Below are positions 20,436 through 32,400 of a stretch of DNA of 64,000 bases, one piece after another (the stretch's first letter is position 1; each line of letters starts with the position of its first letter). The position numbers and the translations under genes were made by a program. This stretch comes from Aurelia coerulea (lineage: Eukaryota; Cnidaria; Scyphozoa; Semaeostomeae; Ulmaridae): contig CM076953.1 in assembly GCA_039566865.1 (NCBI GenBank), positions 1,240,001-1,304,000 of the forward strand, read 5' to 3'. A model generated the notes under the pieces. It saw only the letters and a program-made list of their open reading frames with translations, did not search any database and was not told the DNA's origin.

Positions 20436-23400
20436 TCAGATGGCAGCACGCAGAGTGTTCGTTAATTTTTTAACCTTGCTTGCAATGGACATGTCGATAT
20501 GGTATTCACCAATGTCTACGACCATTCCGCCAATCAAAGTCGCATCGGTCTGCAAATTGACAAAAACCAATCAGTATGCAGTTACCTAAATACATTACCC
20601 ATTTAAAAACTCTGCGCTAACCAGCAGCCTCTGCGCAGTGAAGCTATACCACAATGCAGTTTGTTCAATCCCATCTTGCAATTCTAGAACATCCACATGT
20701 TTACAAAAATATTACGAGTTTTGCAATTCCAGAATGCCTTCACAATGTGAACTAAGTTTACTATTCCTATTGGACTTGCTCCAATTCTCGCTCTTGACCA
20801 ATAAACAAACGAGAGGGGGAGAAGAGGAGCAAGAAAAGAGAGGGGCAAGGGCAAGGGAGCGAGACGTAAGGAGCAAGTCCATTTCTGTCGCTCTCCTTTT
20901 CCTTCCCTTTTCTTCTTCCCCCCCCCCCGCCCCCCCGTTTGTTTATTGATCTAGAGCGAGACGTGGAGCAAGTCCATTTCTGTCGCTCTCCTTTTCCTTC
21001 CCTTTTCTTCTTCCCCCCCCCCCCGTTTGTTTATTGATCTAGAGCGAGACGTAAGGAGCAAGTCCATATACCAATACGACATATTAACCCTATTTTGGTT
21101 GGGCTATCTGACACTACCTATTTTGGTTGGGCTATCTGACACTACCTATTTTGGTTGGGCTATCTGACACTACCTATTTTGGTTGGGCTATCTGACACTA
21201 CCTATTTTGGTTGGGCTATCTGACACTACCTATTTTGGTTGGGCTATCTGACACTACCTATTTTGGTTGGGCTATCTGACACTACCTATTTTGGTTGGGC
21301 TATCTGACACTACCTATTTTGGTTGGGCTTTCTGACACTACCTATTTTGGTTGGGCTATCTGACACTACCTATTTTGGTTGGGCTATCTGACACTACCTA
21401 TTTTGGTTGGGCTATCTGACACTACCTATTGTGGTTGGGCTATCTGACACTACCTATTGTGGTTGGGCTATCTGACACTACCTATTTTGGTTGGGCTATC
21501 TGACACTACCTATTTTGGTTGGGCTATCTGACACTACCTATTGTGGTTGGGCTATCTGACACTACCTATTTTGGTTGGGCTATCTGACACTACCTATTTT
21601 GGTTGGGGGGGGGGGCAAAAAGCGCTCTACCTAACTCTTCACTGGAAATATATAGAGCAACCACACTATGTGCCTAGGATCTCATTTTCGGGAAACAATT
21701 CATAACTTTTTCAAAAATTGTCATATATATCCAGGAAAGGGATCATTAGATGTGCAATTGCATGCCCAATTCAGCTGTGTTCTAAAATTTCAGTTTTGAG
21801 GTGATCTTGGGGGACTGAAACCTAATCTCGGAAAGAGATTTAAGACAGTTTTCAGAGAAATGGAAAGCATCCCCCATAAATGGTAGCTTGAAAAAGCCCA
21901 TATGATTTAGGGTAGCAAATCATATAATCCACGTTTTCGCACGTCTTCGCACGTGAAACTTATTGATTTTTCTATTCTTGAATGGTTAGACTTAGAGGAA
22001 AATCTATCGGCTTTGGTGTGAAACACTGTGAACTTTTTAAAAACAGTATTTTAGATGCATCAATTAAAACATGAAAATCAAAAGTTGTGTTTTTATGAAA
22101 TAATCTTAATATTGTAAAAAATCACATTAATTCCTTAAGCTCGTCTTAAATTCCTTTCAAGTAAAAGAAGCTATTTCCTTTCAGATAAGCCATAGTATAA
22201 ATGGTTTGGACAAGTATAACAGTTTCAATTGATTTAATAGAAATGAGTAGTTTTTCAGAAGCAGCTGGATCACATATTGGATTCAAAACTGAAGATTTTC
22301 ACAACTTTGTAAATTCACAGAAAAAAAACCATAAGACATAGAAAAAAACGGTTTTCAGTTTCAGGGAGTTCAGAGCATTGTTAATAAGAGAAAAATTAAA
22401 GGAATCGCTTTTGAAAAAATCGATTTTTTAATTGTTTCCAGGTCTGGGCACACAGTGAACCAGATTTGGTGTACTAATAGCCCCAGGCATGTACTTTGTG
22501 AGATTTCTGAGCACCTCCTCAAAATCAATCTGTATCCCAGCAATCGTTGGTATTATGGAATATTTAAAAGCATACGCAAAATTTACAATAGTTAATCTGT
22601 TAGAATGCGTTGATGTTTTCAAAAAACAATTTAGCGAAGCTTCAGCAGAAGAGTTATAATTCACCTCCTTTTGTTGCAGATCAACATGAAACTTTGTTTC
22701 AGTTTCAAAATTTCATATCATACCAAAGAAGAACAAATTTCTTGGTTAACTTTCAAGGTAGAAATAGAGATCGCATCAGGTATCCCAGAAAAGAGAATAC
22801 AGATTTGGTTGGGTCTAGTGACAAGAATTTATCTTTAATCAATGGCTAATCAATTCCAAAATGGTCCTTGATAGTTAGTTAACTTAAACATAGAATTTTT
22901 GTCTGTTAATTTGGTGCTTTGGGTGTTGAAATAATAACGCTGAAAGTTCAAGTTTACTGTCACCTCCATAACAGAGATTTGGTGTTTTGGCCTAAGCAAA
23001 TCCTTGAATGACAGTGAATTAATCAGTAATATCCTTGAGAAAATTTGAACAAAACTTACATCATATTATATTCTGCTGGCTGGAAGTTGCCCATTGTGCC
23101 ATTTTTTCATTTTTCTTTTGATTTTGCTTTTTAATTTTGATGTGCTTCGAGCATTTGGTTAGGCCAAAAGGCCAAAGCTCTGGCTTAGAGGTGGATGCAA
23201 ATTTGAACTTTTAAGATCAATATTTCAACTTTAAAAGCACCATATCAACAAAAGAGGTATCTATGTTTAAGTTAACTATTGAGGAACAATTTGAAATTGC
23301 CTAGCCATCGACTAAAGATAGCTTGCCATGGCTGGACCCAAAATATCTGTCTACTCTTGCTAGGACACCTAGTACCTCAATGAAAGAAGTTCGTAAATAA

Positions 23401-26400
23401 AAGACAAACCTTTGTGTCCACTTTCAGAGTTTCTTCTTTCTTTATGAAGCCTCCAAGTGCTTTGCTTAAATCACTCAATTGGGTTTTCTCTATGGGCTGT
23501 TTACAGGAGAAGAAAGCATAATTTACTATAAAATCAAAGCTTTACATTTTGAAAGCAATTGTGAACATAGAATAAATTTGCCTCTGTTGGGTTTTCCATC
23601 CTTTCCTATCATATTGTTTTCCAAATTTTACAGACTTGTCATATTGTATATTGAAGTCTTTATTGGTGGGGGGGGGGGGGGCCTTCACCTTCTGCTGAAG
23701 GCAACCCTCCTCAGAGAATGAAAATATCAAAAATACTCAAGAATTTAGCAGTGGAGCAGTAAATGGCTCTCCAGGTAATGCTCAGGTGGGCTGTTCATAA
23801 ATGAATTAATAGAAAACAAAGGGGAAATCGATTTCAAGGAGGGCAATTTACTTTTTTGAACAGTTTAGGAGTGAGTAGCTTGCCTCCAGAATGCGAGGTA
23901 AACCTGGAGGGGAAGGAGAGCAATATGGCTCTCTTCTAACGACCAGACCTGCATATTTCTAAGAAATATTAATGCATTCAGAAAATTAATAATGATGCCA
24001 AATTCAGAGAAATAATATTGTACCTTAGCAGTAGTTATTGTGCATTGGACTTCTCCTCTATGTGAACTCATTAGTTTTCCAAAAGCATTTATAATTCCAT
24101 CAGTTGCAGCTAGACGACTGTTCTCAGCCAATGCACCTATCAAAAGAATTAAAAAGGGGTTAATTAATACATAGATACAGTATACCTCTAAATTGGAAGC
24201 AAAGGAAGGGCAATGATACCAAGTGTGAGGCAGTTGATGAAAAACAGTTCTCAAACTCTTTAAAATACTAAAGAATTTTGCAGTTATCCCCTGGTGTCAG
24301 CAAACTAAATGTATCAAGCAAAGAGTTCTGCATTCAATCAACGTGACTTCCAAATGAATGAATAAACGTATAAAGCTTGTTTTAGTGGTTGCAAGTCACT
24401 TGTAAACAGTTGTAGAGTTACTAACGATCCAGGAAGTCTTGGTAACTGAGCAACTGATTTCAATGTAAAATTGTAAGTAGAGAAATTTAAAGTTTTAGTC
24501 CTTTTGTAATTATGTTAATCAACTGAAGATGGACACAGTCTTTGTCCAAACACATATTGTAAATTAAAATTTGATTTTTCTGTTGAGATTTTCTAGTGAA
24601 CACATTACTTTCACGAAGTTTGGTAATATGTAGTATCATTGATATATAACTATTTGATCATTGAATTTGTCAATCTTTTAATGTCTTAATTCAATGGAAC
24701 AGGCCTTGAAATGAGAGGCGCTCAATTGAGCCCAAGCGCCTCCACACTCGCCTCAAAAATTCTTCTGGCTCGAATATTCGAGTGCCTTGCTGATCAAAAC
24801 ATGTTTTATTTTAATGATCTGTAAATTCAATATGTGAATGTATTTTATATAAAAATCTAGTCCACATCTCTACACAAATCTAGTCCTTTATCTCTAATAC
24901 AGCAATAAACTGTTCTCTTTGTTGTTGAAATCATAAAATTTTCACGCACTTTCCAAGTTGCGTTCCGATTGTGTATGCCATTATCAAGCTGTCTCGCTTC
25001 TATGTTGATTGATATGGTGTTTTGCACAGCACATGTGTTGAAGAAACAAAATGGCTGCAAGCTCTGCAGGTGGTGGCTCTACAGTAGAGTTGTCAACATT
25101 CAAATCTTGGGGAAAGGGTAATGTTATTGGCCACAAAGTCACCATTATACACGATAAAAGATAAAAAAATCAAGGAGCTTGATCAAGCGCCTAAGAGAAT
25201 CAAGGAGCTTGATTGACCAAGCACCAAACTTTTGCTCATTTCAAGGCCTGCAATGGAAATGGATTTGTGACTGGGATGACACTTGGAATGTTTTTATATG
25301 GTACTGCAATTAAAGTAGTATGTAACAAGGATGGGCAGCATTATTATACTGAATATGGACTACATAAAAAAGAGTGATATGCTGTATAAACTTTGGTACA
25401 TATCTTCATTAATGCTTTCCCTGTCATCTTTAACCATGGGGTGCTTTTAAATGAGATTATTAAATTAGATATATAGTTTTTGCCTGTAATTATTTTAAAT
25501 CTATAGATATTGTAATTAGATTTCTTCTCTTTTATGACTAAATTAAACGCGCAAAGAAGACAAAGTCACTTGGGGTCATCGTAGATGAAGGATTAAACTG
25601 GGAACAACACTTCAAAGTTGTTAAAGGGAAGGTTCGTGGAGGTCTTTCATCTCTTAAGAAACTGAAAAACCTTGTGCCACAAAAACAACTAGATAGTGTA
25701 TACCGGGCCCTCATAGAAAGTTATTTGCGGTATGCAAATGTTATTTGGGGAAGCATTCCTAGTTCTAAAATAAAAATCCTGCAAAATTTACAGGAGCGAG
25801 CCCGAACAATAATTGAGAGGGCTATGATTAAAGATAATTGGTCTTACAATTGGCTCGATGTAGAACAACTAATTAAATTTGATCGATCAGCCATGACCTA
25901 TAAGATTATGAGCAGGATGTGTCCAGAGAGCCTTTGGGATAAATTCCCCCAGATATCCTTGCATTCAAACTTTAGTACGAGAAACTGCAGGAATATCCAA
26001 ATTCCAAGATACAACCTTGAATATGTGAAAAAAGGCTTTTATTTTTCAGCTCTTACTGCATGAAACAGCATCCCTATTACCATCAGGGAGCTGCCAACAT
26101 TGTCACAGTTCAAAAAAATCTAAAAACTCACCTTAAGAGCTGAAGCAAACTTGAAACACGACTCCCTGGAAGAGCAGCAAATAGGCCCCTAGGACAGATT
26201 TGAACTTTCTTTTCTTCTTACTTTTCTTTACTTTTCTTTACTTTTCTTTACTTTTCTTTACTTTTCTTTACTTTTCTTTACTTTTCTTTACTTTTCTTTA
26301 CTTTTCTTTACTTTTCTTTACTTTTCTTTTCTTTTCTTTCCTTCTTCTTTTTTTCTTCTTCTTATTATACTGTAATTACTGTATCATAACTTTGATTTGT

Positions 26401-29400
26401 ATTTAATTCAGCTGAAGGGATTTTGTGTTTAAATAATTTGATATGATATGATATGATATGATATACGTATATTTTAGTTTGATGGCAAAATTTTACATAC
26501 ATACATACATAGCCAGTTTAACATCAAATCATATAAACTTAGGAAGTATATAAACTTACCAAATAGATTCACAACAAGGTCATTAAATTTCTGTTCTTGA
26601 AAAGCCTTTTCTAGAACCTCTACAAAATAATAAAACATTGCTTGAAAAACTCATTTCAATATATTATCACTTGATAAAGCAGAGGAAACCAGATCTGAGG
26701 GTCGTTTAGGGGTTCCAGGGAACAGGGGAACATGCGAAATATATCCAGGGAACAAGGGAACATGGCCAAAATTAAAAAGGAACAAGGGAACTTCAGATCT
26801 TATCCAGGGATCAGGGAAATTTCTATCTGTAATAATTAATTAAAGGATTTTTACATTCAATGGAATTTACTTCTGCCAAAGCGAAAGATGGTCCTTGTCC
26901 TTGAGATTCATATTAAGCCAAAGTAACGGTATCTTTTTGAAAATTTTCCTTGACAAACTATCACAGAATCGTCAAGACTTCCATTTTGGGGACAAGCAAA
27001 TTGGATTGTGACAAATGCAAGCAAAGGAACCGGGAATGTGTGATGTGGTTTTGGCCCACACTTTCTCAAATGTGGTGATTCACCAACAACTGTTACAAAA
27101 TTATGAACGTTTCTAATTTGGCACTGGTGGCGGAGATGGGATGAAGACAGACATTCTAAAAAAATCAACTTATCTTAAAAACATTTTCGCCTGGGGATGC
27201 CGATCTATAAAAGCAACTGTTATCAAATGATCAACAATTCTGTTTAGCATTGGCTAACATGGTATCGGTAGGACTGTTCCCAGCCAAAGTAAAGGGCATG
27301 ACCTCAGCAATTTTCCTGGAGGCTTCGCCCTCGATCCCATTCATTAGGGGAAGACCTATGGTTAAGGATTTTCAATCCATTTTCATACTCATTTTTTAAG
27401 GATATTGGGAGAAAGCCTGTTGCACTTCCCAGAAATCAAGTATCATTTCGAAAGTCGGCCCTCGAGATGCCTTTAAAAACGAAGACAAAATAGCTGGGTA
27501 TAGGTTGGGTAAGAATTTTTCGAGAAATGTCACTATTTCTCGTGCTCTTGATTTATAGGATAACTGTCACAAAACTATCAAAGTTTCCTCGTCGCTAATG
27601 GCAAGCATGATATTGGAAAATGCATTCTAAGCCAAAGTAAAGGGCGTGGTCCCAAAAATTTTCTTGGGTGCCTCGCCCACAGACCCCTTCATTTCAATAC
27701 CCCCACATAGTTTACCCTGGCCACGCCGCTGCACAAAGGAGGAAAGGTAGCTAATCACACCAAAGGTATTATCTGTCATGTCGAGGGGGAGGGGGGGGGG
27801 GGGTAGTATATTTGTCCGACGGGGATGTGCCGTTTTTCAGGGTATCGTTTTCACCAATTTTTTTCTAGAGCAGTGTATCAAAAAGAAGGCAACTTTTTTG
27901 GAGCTGGTTGTCAAAACATGTCACAAGGGGAAATGTTGTTAGATCGGGTTGTTATTTGGTCAATTTTATGTGTTTTGGAGTATACTTTTGACCGAGTTTT
28001 TTCTACAATCGGCTATCATTTGAAGGGAACAATTCTGGAACCGGATAATTGACTATCCAAGACGGTGGTGTACCCAAAGGGGGGAATGGCGGGTCCGGAC
28101 CCCCACTTTTCAAAGAGATGGCCCTCGAGATTCGTACAAAAATGCAATAAAATTTGTACCTCAGGGGGGGGGGGGGTCAGGCAGATCTGTCAAGTGGTGG
28201 TCGGTGAGATTCTTGCAAAGCAAGGAAACCATGGTTTTGCAAAGGTTTGGTAGAGGAATGTTTTGGGTTTCGTCGAGGGGTGTATCTTCCGAAAAGGCGT
28301 ACGAGATTTTTTTAAACAATAGGATTTTTAGGGACATTTTACGGATTTTCCTTGAAAACAAAAGGATTTTCGCCAAAGGTGTACGAGATTTTACAGAGTG
28401 ATTCGCCCCTCGGGTTTCGTAGAAATGCTTGAACGATGTTGGGAGAGGCATTCTAAGCCAAAGTAGAATGTATGTTCTCAAAATTTTCCTGGTGGCTTTG
28501 CCCCCAGATCCACTCATTTCAAGATCCCCATTTGTCTTACCCTGTACGTGCTATTGGCTATAGGGATCCTTATTTGCTACTGCTTCTTGAAACAATCTCA
28601 TCAAAATGATTCGAAGAGCTGTACTCTGAATTCAAAATTGCCACAACAATTTCTTTTGTAAAAGCTTCTTGCATAAGATGCCATGATAAAGTGGCGAAAG
28701 AAGCACTTCCTCGAATATCAAGATCGAACAACCAGCGCAAAATCATTCTGCAGTAAAGCTAAGAAAAGCAATTTTGCTATTCGTACTTGATGTGCTGGAC
28801 TGTTTGTTCCAAATAGCAATTCTTTGCCTACTTTCCTTTCTTTTGCTATGTTGGGTACAAATTCTCAACACAATTAAGCAAAACATCCAGTCTATTTTGT
28901 GTTCATTCCAGCCATGTTTACGATGTAAGATATAATGAAAAAGGGCGTTTCCCTCATTTTCCGAGTGTCTGAAGGGCGTGGTCACACACAAATTGCTGGG
29001 GCTACGCCCCAGACCCCTTCACTCCTGGAGTGCTGCGTTCGCAACTGATCCAAGAAGAGGCGTATCACAATCTCCCTGGCATATGTCTTAGAACATAGAG
29101 ATCAAGCAAGAGTAAGATAAATTACCAGAGGAAGAGGAGGAACCACACCACAAATGAAAAGATAGGACGCTAATCGGAAGCAGTAAAGAATTTTCCAGGA
29201 TTTATACAATTTGAAGGAATGAGAATGATAACAAAAGAAAAAGAAAACTCCCAGGAGCACATTTTGAGATGTTTGCCTCTCTCCTGATTGTGCGAGCACT
29301 ACTTGTGATACTGATGCAAATGATCAAATTATTTTGGTTGCAATACTTTAAGAAGTAGCCGCATAACATTTAAGAATACTTTGGCCGGTCATTTTTTATT

Positions 29401-32400
29401 CTATAACGCTTTTCAATATTTTATCAAAAGTCAACCCAGGTTTCTTCGCATTTTTACGCTCTTAGAAAAACTTTCAAAAATAAGCATAGTTAAAATATCA
29501 ACTATCAATGTGAAAGATATGCCTACCAAAACTCCGGGGAACAAGCGGATTTTCTCAAGGGAACAGGGGAACAAGCGGAAATTTAACAGGGAACAGGGGA
29601 ACATATACCCCCCCTAAACGACCCTCAGATCTTACTTTAAAAGTCCCAATCCACCTTATTATTCTAAATTGATTCACACAAGACTGAGTTTGAGTGAAGT
29701 GGATAGTTTGTTCTTGGCCCAAAGCAATCAAATCAATGCAAATTTGAATGTGCTCCGCTTGCCTGCATCATAATGCGTTTGGTAAAATAATTCCCTATGT
29801 ACCGTAAAAGCTCTATTAAGCCCCCTCCCCTCTGAGCCAATATGTTAAATAAGCCCCCTCTCTATTAACCCTATTTTGGTTGGGGGGGCAAATTTGCCCC
29901 CCCCCCCCTTGTAGACGTTTTGTTATAACTCTGTCAGGATAGCAATTATGGCCCGGAAACTTTTTGACTTTTTGCTAATACTTGTTATGCAATGACTCAA
30001 GAAGTTTCATAAAAATATTTTGACAAATGAGGGGGAGGGAGACACTTTTCCGGAACTGACTCTGTCAAAATCGCCAATTCTCAAATATTAATTTTCGTGA
30101 AAAAAGTAGCAAAATTGCAAAATTTTGCAAAGATATTTTGCAGGGTAGTGCTGTTTGATGTATTCTATCATAATTTTAATGTTTGGATGGAAATTGTGCT
30201 CTAAAAAAATTTTCATCGCATTTTTCCTGATTTTGACTGATTTTGCCACTTTTCTTGACAACACAAAGAATAATGCTGACGCAAGCAATAATGACGGCTA
30301 ATTTTGGGTTAATTTTTATATTTTCATAAACTACATGTGTGGGGCTATTAGTACACCAAATCTGGTTGCTCTATCTATTTCCAGTCAAGAGTTAGGTAGG
30401 GGGGTTTTTTTGTCCCCCCCCCCAACCAAAATAGGATGTGTCAGATAGCCCAACCACTATAGGGTTAAGCCCCTCACCCACCTATATTAACTTCCAGAGG
30501 TTGTACCAAGATTTTCCATTTATTGAGCTAAATAAGTTTGCATGTTAATTTTGATATGGTTTGAGATAAAACTGTGTCAAATTTATCGATTTGACTCATA
30601 CAATTGTATGTTGCATTGAATCCCCAAAATATGGTATAATAAAACTAAAAAGTTATCACATTACTGTATATCCTTGTCATTTAATTTTATGAGTAAGCCC
30701 CCTCTCTCTTGTAAGAAGATTAAATGAGCCCCCCAGAGGCTTAATAGAGCTTTTACGGTATGCATATATATAATGTTTGAAAAAGACAAAAATTACAAAT
30801 AATTTCTTTAACCCTTAGCATGCTGGTCGCTTTGTTGATTGCCCAACCTTTCCAGCTGAGCATTTTCGAAAAATCCCGCATTGAATCACCGAACAACTTT
30901 TGTCAAATTGTTTTGGGTCAAATCAATGTTTTGACAAAAAAGTGAAGTATTGCAAGATTATAAAGCAAATTTTGGAGAACAAATATGTGAATAAATCTTT
31001 GTGATACAAACGGTAAGTTTCCCAGTATTTTGTGAGTAATGAGATCATAAATATTTCTGAAATTGCTCTGGTTTCCTCCGTGGCGAAGAGCGGCGCTCTT
31101 GCTGACCACTCGCCATTTTGAAAGTCGGTGTGGCCTCAATTGAGGGCCAATCATATCAGAAAGAGGCTATGTCAAAAGAGAAGAGAACGGGCTTCAAAAT
31201 GGTACCAAAGATCAACACAAGACACGAGTTTCCACAAATCCGAAGCCGTAAAAATGTTCATCGTCGCTGTCTTCATTCTTCACCTTCATACATCTCAAAA
31301 GGTTAATGGCGTGTCAGCTGATTCTTGGTAAATGTATAAAAACGTTGGAAGCGATGCTATGAAAAAACGGCAATAGGAAGGCCTAACTTTTTTGACATCA
31401 AAGTGGAGCTTGTTTTGTACGCTGAAAAAAAAGTTCCCGTATGTTTATGTTTGTTCGCGTGCTCCCGCAATAACCGCAGATTTCGTTGGCCTGCCTGAAA
31501 TGTCGAGATATCTCGCCCGCAGTCGGAACAAAGGGGATTAATGTGTCGAGATATCTCGCCTGCAGCATGCTAAGGGTTAAGTAGATCTCCATGTGAAAAA
31601 TATGTCTCCATACCTTGCTTGACCTTTTTGTTGATGACAGGATCCATAATATAAGCAGACAGAAGTTTGTCAGTCTTCATTAGTTCCTACAAACAAAGAA
31701 TGATATATGAAAAAAAGTTGGACAGTTATCAGTTCTTTGGTGTACAGTAGCAGTTTTTATAAGCAGCAGACATCTTTATGCAACATTGTAAATTCTACCT
31801 GAAAGTCATTATTTTGATATTTTTGTGATCCTTCAAGTCTACAATTATAGTTTGTGTTTTTTCTGACATTTATGATCAAACAAGAAGCTTAATTTGCAAA
31901 CATAATCATCAGTGCTTCTTGTGGTATGCTTCAAACCAAGCGGCCCTGAAAAGAGCTAAATTTTCTAATCTTAAAAATTAAACACAAGAACAGCTACTGT
32001 ATACCTGAGAAAAACATTTGGTCTTTTATCCATTTGCCAGAAAAAATAAATCTGAAGATGGGCCACATATATAATCAAATTTTGGTGATTTTTCAAACAG
32101 CACTTTTTGGGACAAGTGGTACAATTGACTGTATTGGTACACATGTCCAGTGTACAAAGCTTTAGCTGTTTATGGGATATTGAGAGAATAAAGCATCAGC
32201 AAATTGATGAAAAACATCCGGACACAGTACCTTTACTTTTCCAACGTCAGCTTCAACTTTTTCCAATGAATTTTTTTTTGATGCAGCAGAATACAATGCA
32301 TGAGCGTATCGACCTTCAATTCCATAAATTTGAAGAGCAGGTTTTGCAAGTTTGTCCCTCACAGCACTGCTTGCACTAAATTGCCTCACCTGTGATAGAC

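Noticed and set aside
20638..20949. 103-codon frame upstream of the C-rich repeats
   Set aside because: More than half is translated from purine/pyrimidine-rich transposon repeat; it lies in an ATP5PO intron.
24857..25060. Minus-strand frame of 67 codons in ATP5PO intron 4 as an extra exon
   Set aside because: The seven-exon model already gives an uninterrupted OSCP of normal length, and nothing in this frame resembles the family.
26200..26406. 68-codon Phe/Leu-rich frame
   Set aside because: It is the translation of the CTTTTCTTTA microsatellite.
27825..28052. 75-codon frame that might be a transposon protein
   Set aside because: The text (GGGATGTGCCG...CAGGGTATCG) is shared with the non-coding repeat at 42540-42860.
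31118..31331. Two plus-strand frames of 62-67 codons inside the TTAA element
   Set aside because: No similarity to piggyBac transposase and no catalytic Asp motif; they are out of frame with each other.
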